Of a stretch of DNA of 64,000 bases, positions 25,040 through 36,430 are shown one piece after another. A model generated the notes under the pieces. The model was not told the origin of the DNA. It saw only the letters and a list, made by a program, of their open reading frames with translations, and made no database searches. Source of the DNA: Eleginops maclovinus (taxonomy: Eukaryota > Chordata > Actinopteri > Perciformes > Eleginopidae); NCBI RefSeq assembly GCF_036324505.1, contig NC_086354.1:2772756-2836755 (forward strand), given 5' to 3'. Each line of letters opens with the position of its first letter. Positions within the stretch are counted from its first letter, which is position 1. The translations under genes and the position numbers were made by a program.

Positions 25040-26610
25040 CAGTGGGGCAAAAAAGTATTTAGTCAGCCACCAATTGTGCAAGTTCTCCCATTTAAAAAGA
25101 TGAGAGAGGCCTGTAATTTATATCATAGGTATACCTCAACTATGAGAGACAGAATGAGAAAAAAAATCCAGGAAATCACATTGTAGGATTTTTAATGAAT
25201 TAATTGGTAAATTCCTCGGTAAAATAAGTATTTGGTCACCTACAAACAAGCAAGATTTCTGGCTCTCACAGACCTGTAACTTCTTCTTTAAGAGGCTCCT
25301 CTGTCCTCCACTCGTTACCTGTATTAATGGCACCTTTTTGAACTCGTTATCAGTATAAAAGACACCTGTCCACAACCTCAAACAGTCATACTCCAAACTC
25401 CACTATGGCCAAGACCAAAGAGCTGTCAAAGGAGACCAGAGACAACATTGTAGACCTGCACCAGGCTGGGAAAACTGAATCTGCAATAGGTAAGCAGCTT
25501 GGTGTGAAGAAATCAACTGTGGGAGCAATTTTTAGAAAATGGAAGACATACAAGACCACTGCTAATCTCCCTCGATCTGGGGCTCCACGCAAGATCTCAC
25601 CCTGTGGGGTCAAAATGATCACAAGAACGGTGAGCAAAAATCCCAGAACCACACGGGGGGACCTAGTGAATGACCTGCAGAGAGCTGGGACCAAAGTAAC
25701 AGAGGCTACCATCAGTAACACACTACGCCGCCAGGGACTTCAATCCTGCAGTTCCAGACGTGTCCCCCTGCTTAAGCCAGTACATGTCCAGGCCCGTCTG
25801 AAGTTTGCTAGAGGGCATTTGGATGATCCAGAAGAGGATTGGGAGAATGTCATATGGTCAGATGAAACCAAAATAGAACTTTTTGGTAAAAACTCAACTC
25901 GTCGTGTTTGGAGGAGAAAGAATGCAGAGTTGCATCCAAAGAACACCATACCTACTGTGAAGCATGGGGGTGGAAACATCGTGCTTTGGGGCTGTTTCTC
26001 TGCAAAGGGACCAGGACGACTGATCCGTGTAAATGAAAGAATGAATGGGGCCATGTATCGTGAGATTTTGAGTGAAAACCTCCTTCCATCAGCAAGGGCA
26101 CTGAAGATGAAGCGTGGCTGGGTCTTTCAGCATGACAATGATCCCAAACACACCGCCAGGGCAACGAAGGAGTGGCTTCGTAAGAAGCATTTCAAGGTCC
26201 TGGAGTGGCCTAGTCAGTCTCCAGATCTCAACCCCATAGAAAATCTTTGGAGGGAGTTGAAAGTCCGTGTTGCCCAGCGACAGCCCCAAAACATCACTGC
26301 TTTAGAGGAGATCTGCATGGAGGAATGGGCCAAAATACCAGCAACAGTGTGTGAAAACCTTGTGAAGACTTACAGAAAACATTTGACCTCTGTCATTGCC
26401 AACAAAGGGTATATAACAAAGTATTGAGATGAACTTTTGTTATTGACCAAATACTTATTTTCCTCAATAATTTGAAAATAAATTCTTTAAAAATCCTACA
26501 ATGTGATTTCCTGGAGTATACCTATGATAAAAATTACAGGCCTCTCTCATCTTTTTAAATGGGAGAACTTGCACAATTGGTGGCTGACTAAATACTTTTT
26601 TGCCCCACTG
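25040..26610 (+). mobile_element. Tc1-like transposon, near complete
   Basis: Starts CAGTGGGGCAAAAAAGTATT at 25040 and ends with its inverted copy at 26610, flanked by TA on both sides (25038-25039, 26611-26612). The first ~95 bases of the left inverted repeat match the right one almost perfectly. Inside them the left arm has about 34 extra bases (25136-25170) absent from the right arm, after which similarity resumes (tccaggaaatcacattgtag). One open transposase lies between. This terminal sequence resembles a Tc1 family widespread in fish, possibly the Passport-type group (low confidence). Confidence 0.95.
25405..26427 (+). CDS. Tc1-like transposase, 340 aa, open
   Basis: A DDE transposase that would cut and reinsert the surrounding element at TA sites. 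Residues 1-50 form the first helix-turn-helix of the paired-like DNA-binding domain ([20 protein letters not shown]), PRSGAPRK (56-63) is the GRPR-like linker, and 65-115 the second helix-turn-helix. The catalytic triad is visible: D153 in WSDETK, D244 in QHDNDPKHT and E279 in DLNPIENLW, giving the DD34E spacing typical of Tc1. A Gly-rich [13 protein letters not shown] stretch is at 187-199. Length equals the family norm (~340) and there is no internal stop. The first Met after the left inverted repeat starts the conserved N-terminus. The gene ends 183 bp before the right terminus. Whether it is active cannot be judged here. Confidence 0.93.
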   Translation: MAKTKELSKETRDNIVDLHQAGKTESAIGKQLGVKKSTVGAIFRKWKTYKTTANLPRSGAPRKISPCGVKMITRTVSKNPRTTRGDLVNDLQRAGTKVTEATISNTLRRQGLQSCSSRRVPLLKPVHVQARLKFARGHLDDPEEDWENVIWSDETKIELFGKNSTRRVWRRKNAELHPKNTIPTVKHGGGNIVLWGCFSAKGPGRLIRVNERMNGAMYREILSENLLPSARALKMKRGWVFQHDNDPKHTARATKEWLRKKHFKVLEWPSQSPDLNPIENLWRELKVRVAQRQPQNITALEEICMEEWAKIPATVCENLVKTYRKHLTSVIANKGYITKY

Positions 26611-26612
26611 TA

Positions 26613-27080
26613 AGTAAGAGAATGTGTCTACTGTATATGGTGAACCAAATGAATTACTATCAACTTCTTTGAAAGTATAAGGTGTATTTTATAAGTTTGT
26701 AACTTGATGACATTGGGTCAGTCCTTTATGGTGCAGATCGCTGTGTCGTGTCATTGCTTGGGGCCAGGAGGAGACAGGGCGTCTGGCGGCCACCCTCTGA
26801 CACACAGATGGCAAGACTAATTATTAGATCACAGGCCTGCAGCACACACACATACACCGCTTTCTGTTTATCCTATGTTGTGCAGTTTTGTGCGAACAGC
26901 TAAACCCACTCACACCACATACACTCACAAACCCTTACACTGGGGCACGGCAACGCCATTGAGAGCAGAAAGAGGGAAGCTTAAATAACACATCATGCAG
27001 TAACAAAGCTAGGAACGATAAATCAAGGGATTGATTATTGTCAATCTAATAATGCATGTACTGTTTAGGTAATAATTAAA
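26613..27080. other. Gene-free stretch
   Basis: No gene seen. The block 26690-26850 has no repeat signature and higher complexity than its surroundings. Confidence 0.4.
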
Positions 27081-27370
27081 GAGGCCCTATTATATTTTAT
27101 GGGGTTTTCCCTGTCCTCTCGTGTGTTATATAGGTTTTAGTGCATGTAACTGGTCTACAAAGGCTAAAATCCCTGCCTAAACGCCTCCATTGGATTCCTT
27201 TCTTTACTTTCTGAACATACTGACATCACAATGGAACACATGACATTCTCTTTGGCAAGCGCTCCAACACATTGTACGTGATAGGGATGGCACCTGTCTT
27301 AGCAGTTGACCAATCACAACAGAGCCAGAGACACTAAATACTATTACGAACCTGAAAATGAACCTAATAT
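27081..27370 (+). repeat. MITE-like repeat (family A) copy
   Basis: Starts taaagaggccctattat, includes caaaggctaaaatccctg (also at 54695-54712), gacatcacaatggaacac, gcgctccaacacattgtacg and gaccaatcacaacagagcc, and ends near gaacctgaaaatgaacc. It preserves the uninterrupted sequence in which the hAT at 7232 inserted in its sister copy. Confidence 0.72.
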
Positions 27371-27942
27371 AAGTATAATCTACTGGCCAAAATCTTTACT
27401 TCCCTTTTTGATATATTTCAGATTTTATGGTTAGGTCATAGCACTTCTTAAAGTTCTTAAAAAGGACCTTTAGCATCTAACAATGATTGATTGAATTGCT
27501 TTTAGTTTTGACTACAGGTGACCATGTCATTCTAATTACATGTATTGGGCATTGTGTTGGCAAATAAAGTATGGTTTAAAATTGGTTTTACTTTTTACCT
27601 GCCAAAATGTCCTCCCTTTCCAAAGGTCTCATACTCTCAAGAACACAAATTGATTCTGGCCAATATCTGAAGTGTTGTTTATTATGCACTATGAACACAT
27701 GGCTGCACCAGGATAAATCTGACAACAAGGTGTCCATCAAAGTGTCGACTCACAAACACAAAAACGGTGTAAAGAGTTGACAGAAGGTGAAAACCACGAG
27801 AACCTTTCTGCCAGCTCATTAAAGACAGGCACACACACAAACACAATGGAATATGGGAGTCTACACGGTCACACGACATGATGGTGCTAAAAGTGAATTG
27901 GTTCTGGTAATGCAGTGTAAATCAAGAGACATCCCCTGGTAT

Positions 27943-27945
<3 letters not shown>
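27371..27945. other. Gene-free stretch
   Basis: Nothing recognised with confidence; actggccaaaat (27381) and ttctggccaatat (27654) may be termini of an old element. Confidence 0.35.

Positions 27946-28033
<88 letters not shown>
27946..28033. repeat. (CA)n microsatellite, 88 bp
   Basis: Uninterrupted CA repeat. Confidence 0.98.
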
Positions 28034-28035
<2 letters not shown>

Positions 28036-29600
28036 TTGAACAAAGGTTGCCGGGGAACAAACAGTAATGCTGTGTTTTGCAGTTTCAGGGCACATGATTG
28101 GTTCTTCGTCCGTCTGATAATCCTAAACTAGTTCCAGTTCATATTTCAACATTTTTGCGACTGTTTATTTGTTGTTGGATCTACATCCGGTTTGATGGAA
28201 TGACACGTTCTTTGTTTTTCCATTTGACCCCATTAATGTCTTTCAAATGCATTTAATTTACTGATACGGAGGTGATTTGGTTCAGCTGACTAGTTGAATG
28301 TTTTTGGTACTACTGAGCAAAACACCACTTCGCTGAGCAGACATAGAAAGCATTGTGAGGAATCACAGACTCATTTTGCACCCCTCGTAGCTTTGATGAT
28401 TCACCCTTTATGTTAGGGGGCGCAAAGAGTGACGAATATGTTCCTAATAAGGAAGTAATGAGCAGTTATTAGTTCTGGATCATTTAGCGACTTAGGTAAC
28501 GAGTCAATAAGAACATATTCAGATACACTTGTTCATTAACACAGCGTTCAGTGTCAGCTCTAAACTGACATCCAATTATCTACTCCAAACCCTTATTATT
28601 CAGGGTGTGCAGATGTAGCCGTTCTCCTCCCTTTGTGAAGGGGGTCCTAGGTACTAGATGGGGCCATGACCAAAAGTTGACTCAACTGAATTATGGTTTT
28701 GTTTCTGGGCCCTTTGTTTTGTGTGTGGCAATGCACATAGTCAGTAAAAATACAGCGAGGGGAAAAACATTCCCAATGGCTTCAAATAGAGCAAGAACCC
28801 ACCCGCAAATAAAGAACACACTGCTAACAACATGAAATAAATGCACATGGCAAAGCAAGATTGGGATAAGGCCACACATGACTCATAAAAAAATCCCCAG
28901 GTCACGCAACACACAACATGTGAAACCTTCCAACAAAGACAGCAGATTGCAAAAATAGCAAAGTCTTCACAATCCGATTAGATTGGAAATTGGGAAAATG
29001 TGTTATGTTAGTGCAGCAACAAGACATTGCACATGAGCTAAAAGTAAATATAAAAGAATCAACAGCAGAAAGTAAATCAGAATATATCAGATTCATTTTC
29101 AGAACCAGGTTTATTGCCAAGTAGCAAGTGTTGCACACATAGCATAACAAAAAAGCATCATATTATTATAAACCACTTTAAAGATGCTATAACAAATTTA
29201 AAATAACATATTTACACAAAATATGAAAACACAAAAAATTAAGCACAGCTAAAATGTGAGAAATGCTATCATTTAAAGTGGGAAGCTGTCTAGCTTTAGG
29301 TAGTGTTGAACAGAAATGTGCAACTAATCAGAATAACACTAAAATAAATATATTAGATACATGATCATAGGATACTATGTTTTAATCAAGTATATGTAAA
29401 GAAGCTACGGAATAATAAAGATCTTTAATAATGTAAGATGTATTCCTCTTTCCCAGAGTTGGTGGCATTACCCCGCACAACCCCTGTCATCATCTCTGAT
29501 CAGTATGCCCATTAATTCCATATAAAATAACATTTAAGTAGCTAACTAACTTCCTTTATAACCTTGCTATAATCAGTCACATCCTGTCTCAACACACTGC
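28034..29600. other. Gene-free stretch
   Basis: AT-rich sequence without supported genes. 28440-28600 (gaagtaatgagcagttatta) looks like a decayed dispersed repeat, not identified. Confidence 0.4.
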
Positions 29601-29865
29601 ATTTGTCACCGTAAGGCCTGGATTATTGTAATTCCTTATTATCAGGCTGTCCCAAAACCTGCCTGAAGACTCTTAGGTGGATCCAGAAAGTTGCAGCATC
29701 ACATTTCCTCCAGCCTCCTCTGATACAGTCTCTTCCCTTCAGCTTTCCTGCTCCTCTTCTGTGGAACCAGCTCCCAGTTTGAGTTCTGGAAGCAGAGACC
29801 TTCTCCACATTTGACAACGTCACAAGACGTTTGTCTTGAATGAAGCTCATAGTTATGGTGCTAGA
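29601..29865 (+). pseudogene. L2-type LINE C-terminal ORF remnant
   Basis: Frame reads LDYCNSLLSGCPKTCLK, then IQKVAASHFLQPP, PAPLLWNQLPV and FSTFDNVTRRL. This is the region after the reverse transcriptase in L2-type LINEs, ended by stops. No 5' part is present. Confidence 0.7.
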
Positions 29866-30267
29866 TTTTTAGATGGCCAGGAGGACGTTTTATTGTCTCT
29901 TGTCTTGCAGGTAGTGAAACAATCTCCAAATTTTTGGGGTAAGTACAATTTTAGTACAAGAAAACGGGCTGCTCTCAGAGGCTGAAACTCAGATTTGGAT
30001 TTGGACTGGGTTAGGAACGAAAGGACGCCACACCGTTTGATGGAAATTAAAATGATCCACCTACAGTAGGCTGAATTCAAAGTCACCCCGAAAAAATCAC
30101 ATTTTTTTCACAGAGGGAAAAAATGATGTAGCAGGCTGGTCTGTTTGTCTGAAACTCCATTGCAGCAACTCAAAATAGTACTCAGTACTGTGTATTACCT
30201 CCACGTGCTTGTATGCCTGACTACATCCGTAAAGCCCCCTGAGGCAAATGTGTTATTTGTGATTCTG
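29866..30267. other. Gene-free stretch
   Basis: Nothing recognised. Confidence 0.4.
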
Positions 30268-30275
30268 CTCGAAAT

Positions 30276-31554
30276 GTGTGGTGTCCAAACTTTTATCAAG
30301 AGGGCCAGATTCAAGTGAATACGCCCGAGGGCCAATGGTCCCTCACATCTATACAGATGCATGTTCTATCACAATTGTATTTTCATTTACACATTTACTA
30401 TTTATCTAAAAAATAATATAACCAAATGTTACCCCCTCAGGCGTAAACCAATCTAGAGAATCATATAGCATGAAAAACAAGCTGTCTGTGGAGTACCTTA
30501 AACCGCCCCCATGGGCCTATTTGTGCCCAGAGGAGTGAGGGTCGAGGAGCGATCTCTGAGGACTGATCACTGAGGAAACACCAGACCAGCGTGACGCTCA
30601 GCAGGACACAGAACAGAGAAATATTATAGAGGCTAGGGTTGTGTGGGGTGTGTGTGAATCAGATACACACTGCTGCTGCTCTGGCAGAGATAACGGTGTG
30701 CTTTTTATTAGTTGTAGAACAGCGAACATGTTTCTAAACACAAACTCTTTTAAAAGTCTCTGCAGCTGTTGAAGCGACTGACAGCCGATCATCAGCTGCT
30801 GGAGTCATCACAAACGGATGTCGCTTATTAGTCCCCTATTTTGAAAATGCACTTGTTGATGTCTTTTATACATAAATATGTGTCCCTGTTGTGTAAAGAG
30901 ACTCACAAAGTGTCAAAAAATAAATCACTCTTTTCCTCCTTACCCACATCTCTAAAAACGGGGGTACAAATGAGCCGATCCAGATTTGCTTCGGTAATGA
31001 CGTCATACCCGAAATGTGGGCTGGCTTTACACTGAAATCCTGGCAACGTCCCGCCCACGTGACACCTCCCAACATATCGTCCCCCATATACAGTCGCGAG
31101 CCAAACCCCCCCTCCGCAGCACCTCTGTGTGTATGTGTGTTCAGCAGGATGTCTGCAGGAGGGACTTAGAGTTGTTGTTTATATAATACATATAATGTCT
31201 CTGTTCTAGTGGTAAACACTGAGAAGTGTTTCAGAAATAATGCTGGATATGGTTTGGAACATCATATGGGGTTTAATCACGGCAGCGTTTAGTTGAGTAC
31301 AGTCACAGAATCAGCACTTCAGGAACAGGGCTGAAATAGAGGGGGATGAGGCATGCTACAATGGGGGATCTGTTTGGTATTTTGAGCAAAACACTTCACA
31401 GACATGTTTTGTATAGATATGGACCTACAATATATTGTTCAAATATAGTATGATAGGAGACCTTTAATATCGCGCTCCAAGGAAAAGATGTGGAACTTAT
31501 CAAATGTGACCGTGGGCCGTGATTGGTCCTTGGGCCAGCCTTTGAACACACCTG
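30276..31554. mobile_element. hAT-like non-autonomous element carrying a MITE
   Basis: Left end GTGTGGTGTCCAAACTTTTA with agggccag following. The right end on the minus strand reads CAGGTGTGTTCAAAGGCTGG with gccc. Flanks ctcgaaat (30268-30275) and ctctaaag (31555-31562) match at 6 of 8 bases, consistent with an old 8-bp duplication. The interior is non-coding and contains the family B MITE at 30828-31467. Confidence 0.65.
30828..31467 (+). mobile_element. TTAA-type MITE (family B), copy 1
   Basis: Near-identical over most of its length to 51850-52582: tacataaatatgtgtccc, gatccagatttgcttcggt, cagcaggatgtctgcaggag, tttagttgagt and gtatgataggagacct. It lacks ~90 bases present in the other copy (around 52315-52400). 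Ends TTAG/TTAA with inverted AGGTCYCCTAT termini; a piggyBac-type TTAA target is inferred. Confidence 0.78.
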
Positions 31555-31723
31555 CTCTAAAGTGTGATTGATAGATAGAGTTTTTACAAAGTCTCTTACT
31601 GACTTAAAGCCAGTCGGTTATAGGAAAACACATTTATCATGTTGATTTAATGACACACCTCACTTTGGTTTTATAAGTCTGAGTAATTTAATTGAACTCT
31701 GATAATAGCTGGTTTTCAAACAT

Positions 31724-31725
<2 letters not shown>

Positions 31726-31815
<90 letters not shown>

Positions 31816-31818
31816 ACA
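31726..31818. repeat. (AC)n microsatellite
   Basis: AC repeat with one AAA interruption at 31808-31810. Confidence 0.98.
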
Positions 31819-31949
31819 TCCTCTCCTATTTATTGTACAGGAACACAGCTGAAGAGCTGATCCAAACGCTGTCAGGAAAATTAAATCCACCAGCCCCAAT
31901 TGTGTGTTTCCGTGTGGATGTAGGTGAACCTAATTAAATGTGCAAGCAT

Positions 31950-32067
<118 letters not shown>

Positions 32068-32181
32068 TTTTCAATTAATTCAGTTGACACCCCTGGGAAA
32101 GTGTTATTGCAGAGGTGACAGAGACCTCCTGGACAGTGACTAAACACACTGTTATTTCATTTACCCACTCATGCAGCGCAT

Positions 32182-32183
<2 letters not shown>

Positions 32184-32221
<38 letters not shown>
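32184..32221. repeat. (GT)n microsatellite, 38 bp
   Basis: Uninterrupted short GT array. Confidence 0.95.
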
Positions 32222-32420
32222 CTGTTAGGGAGTGTGTGGGTGTGGGGGATAATGGCTTCAGGTGTCACACCATATCGGCCTGTCTTTTTATTAGACCCTG
32301 ACTGTAAGGAGTAATTAACTTCCCGCCGAGAACATGTTTGTTCCTCTGTTGATGTCATAAAGAGAGATATTAGCAAGCCACGGGTCAGAACTTACTTTTC
32401 CATACCAGAGGCGAGGGAAG

Positions 32421-32423
<3 letters not shown>

Positions 32424-32500
<77 letters not shown>

Positions 32501-32523
32501 TGTCTGTCTGTCTGTCTGTCTGT
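32424..32523. repeat. Compound (GT)n(TCTG)n microsatellite
   Basis: GT dinucleotides to 32499, then six TCTG-type tetranucleotide units. Confidence 0.97.
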
Positions 32524-32579
32524 AAATCCATGAAATGTCACCGCTGTAACTTGTAGATAAGTGACAGTTCGAAGCTACA

Positions 32580-33230
<651 letters not shown>

Positions 33231-33485
33231 TGCTTTAAAGAGGACATGCTCATGTTCAGGTTCATATCAGTATTAAGTGTCTCTACTGGGACATGTCTCC
33301 ATGCTTTAATGTTCAAAAAGCTCTTTATTGTTCTCATACTGCCTGTTCTGCAGCACCTCTTTTCACCCTCTGTCTGAAACCAGAGCCCAGTCTGCTCTGA
33401 TTGGTTAACTGGCCAGCTGGGGCAACCGCACATACAATATGTTGGCACGTTACCCAATAGTAGCATGTGTTACACTCATGTGATG
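33231..33485 (-). repeat. MITE-like repeat (family A) copy, inverted
   Basis: From tttaaagaggacatgctcat through gggacatgtctccatgcttt, ccagagcccagtctgctctg and attggttaactggccagc; the inverse of 49985-50190. Confidence 0.75.
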
Positions 33486-33837
33486 TCATCATGTTACAGA
33501 ATTAAACCAAGGAGTCCAATGTAGGCATTTCAGACACGGGGGGAGAGTGTGGGAAAGAAACTCCCTCTGAGGGGGACACTGGTATTTTAGGCTTTTTGGA
33601 CCATTTAAATGCACTGAAACCTCTACTGTATGACACACAGGAAAGGAGTTATAAAATAAATAAATAATAATTAAAAACTTTAAAAAACCTCAGCAACAAC
33701 AATTACAAGCACTAACCCTCCTGAAGCGAGACAAAGGCCAGTAAAAACATGTGGGTCTAGAGGTCTGACTTCAACAGAGACTGCAGATGTAATGTAGAGC
33801 ACTTCACAGTGCTGGATCCACAGCTTCAAAGGCACAT
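33486..33837. other. Gene-free stretch
   Basis: Nothing recognised apart from a short A/T-rich run (33650-33690). Confidence 0.4.
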
Positions 33838-34192
33838 TGTCATGATCCTTGTATTCATTTGTATTCTTTCCATTTTATTTTGTCTTCTTAATGTGTGTCA
33901 CTTTGTGTTTTCCCACCATTTTTGATTGTCTGTCCTGGCCTTATTAGTTTCACCAGCTCCCTATCAGCCCTGCAACCACCTGATCTACTGTGAACCTGCA
34001 CCCATCATACGTTCTATCTATATTTACTTCCTGTTATCTGTTCAGTCTTTGTGAGAATCTTGTTTGTTGGGAACTGGAAGTCCTGTTCTGTTTTGCCTTT
34101 CCCTGTCTGGACCAAGCCACTAGTAAAGGTGTTTTCTGTTATATGTTCCTGACTCTTGCATTTGGGTCCACCTTGCTTCACTGTCCCTGACA
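33838..34192 (+). mobile_element. Probable solo LTR (Gypsy-like)
   Basis: Begins TGTCATGATCC and ends CACTGTCCCTGACA, giving short inverted TGTCA/TGACA termini. The body is pyrimidine-rich with cctttccctgtctggacc, like fish Gypsy LTRs. No matching target duplication was found, and no internal region adjoins it. Confidence 0.5.
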
Positions 34193-36100
34193 CCTACTGA
34201 GTGACAAGCAGTAAGCTCAGTGGAGAAGATGTAAGTGACGTACTTGTGGGAAAGGAATAGGGAAATTAGGACTGTACTGTGGTCTGACCCCCAAAGGAGC
34301 CAAGTGAAACTCAAAGTTGGAAGCTTTGACTGACACTTTCTATTCAGTGACGCAACCAATTCTGTCCTGGGTGTAAAAGTTTAAACAGAAGTTAAGATGG
34401 ATGAGGCAGCAGGGCAGACAGCAAGCGACTAGCGAACTATGGTACTCACCTGTCACATCCGGAATATTCTGAACTGTAAAGCTTAATATAACATTAAGAG
34501 GTGAGATGTATAACACGTCAGCCAGTTGTCATGAATAGGAAAATTATTTGTAGAAGCACACACAGTAAAGAGGTTTACACTTAAAGGCCAAACAAGCTAA
34601 GAGAGTTCCTGTATGAGACATAAAGGGAGAAACAGACAAAGGCACAGCTATTGACCCCAACTGTCATACTTCAGCTAAGATGCAGTGGTGTACAGTATTA
34701 AAGTCTTTGCTACAATTCAGCAGTACCAAAGCATCAGTACCAAGAGCACTCACCCATCATTAACTCAGTGAAGATTGCTTAAGAATGTAGCTGAGATAGC
34801 AGCTTAGATATGGGCGTATAGTTTTTGCAAAGGGATGGATATTCTTTTTGAAGAGTCGAACTAAACTGCATAACAGGCTACGACACAACCCAATTTCTGG
34901 GAGCTATTTATAATAGAGACAATAAAATGGCTCACTTCCATACTTGCTGATCACAAGATACCCACACGTATAGAAGTGGGAATTTAATCAACAAGACTTG
35001 GGGAAAATGTTAAAGCTGCCGTCCAGAATACTGAGCTTTTGTAGCTAATAGTCAAACATGATGGAATAAAATGTAAGTTTTTTGGATGTTAGGATTATGA
35101 TCGGGTTTGGCGCCATCTTCTGGAGGTCAAACACCAACCAATCACTGGCGGTGCTGGGTTGGTCACGGGGTCGGCCTCCCGGGAGGCCGGACGCCGCACT
35201 GGGTAGCCGGAATTTCCAGCAGAGCCTGGCTCTTCTGACGCTGTAATGTGGAGGTGCTCTCTTGCATGGCAGCAAGACGCCGGAGAACCTGCCCCAGCGA
35301 GCTTTGGGGTTTTCTACATCCGCAATTCAAGTCCCTGATCAGGCATTACTTTGAGCGTTCAGGCTCAGTCTAGAGTTAAAAATTAAGGAAGGAGAAAGCG
35401 GGTTGTAAAAAACAAACAAAGGTTATTGAAAATATCTCCGGGCGAGGCCGCAACTGAGAAATATTAACCGATCTCCTCCTCCTCTCTTCCTTGAGGAGGC
35501 TCGGTGTCCGTCGGTCCCCCTTTCAGGACCCAGCCGACTGCAAGAGAGACCAGATTTGTCAGGGCTGCTTAGAAACCAGCAGCATCTGCCTGAACAACGT
35601 CTCGTGGCCAGCTGCATTGGCAATTGACATGGGGAAGCAGCTTAAATTCCACGACTACGACGCAAAAACAACACTGAGGCCAGACAATCAAGTTATCATC
35701 CTTGAATCTAGTTATGTTTACTATTGATTTGCCTTTAAGTTTGACTTGTGATGTGCCACACTATTGTCCTTAACACATTGCTCTGAAAAAGGAAAATGGG
35801 AAATCAATTTGTTAATCATGAAACTAAACTCACAAATGACTTTCTCATGATGGCTCACAATGGCACACTTGTTATCCTGGTCGTTCTTGACACCATTGAC
35901 ACACCATAACTTTGTTCCCAATGCAAAATTCTACTTTGGCCCTTGGGACCTGAATGTTAAAGACTTCTAAAGAAACCAGTGTGTTATCTTTGATATCAAC
36001 TGTGACCATCATATAAACAATCTCGTCCAAATCAGCTTGTTTCATTATCAGGGTCACAAAATTAATTATATCATCACGATATCACAATTTATTTATTCAT
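34193..36100. other. Gene-free stretch with GC-rich segment
   Basis: No supported gene. 35100-35330 and 35440-35660 are GC-richer than the surroundings; the 66-78 codon frames there on both strands match nothing I know and lack splice or start context. It may be an unrecognised repeat. Confidence 0.4.
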
Positions 36101-36430
36101 ACCCCCATTGTTCCCTATTAGACTGCAATGCTCTTTTCCCCTGCAGCCAGGCAGTTCCTTTAATCCAATCATAGATCCCACATCAAACCTATCCTTGCGT
36201 CCTGTCACTGGCTCCCTGTAAAATATAGAGTAGGCTTCAAGATAGTGTTTATTGCTAACAAGGCCCTATATCTCTGAGCTGCCTCATCCTCATATTAGGT
36301 AACTCAGATCATCTGACCAAGGACTCCAATTCATACCCAGCTCCCTCTGCAAATCCAACATTTAAATCAGCTCAGTCTGTGGAATGCTTCAAAGAACTTC
36401 AAAATCTCTACCAAATTCCCTTCCATAAAT
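36101..36430 (+). pseudogene. L2-type LINE C-terminal ORF remnant
   Basis: ttagactgcaatgctctttt reads LDCNALF-like, then SLRPVTGSL, a frameshifted KALYLSELPHPH-like stretch, and later the CFKELQNLYQIPFH-like end. It is the homologous region to 29601-29865 but more decayed. Confidence 0.6.

Noticed and set aside
33838..34192. Target-site duplication for the solo LTR
   Set aside because: The 4-6 bases on each side do not match, so the borders stay provisional.
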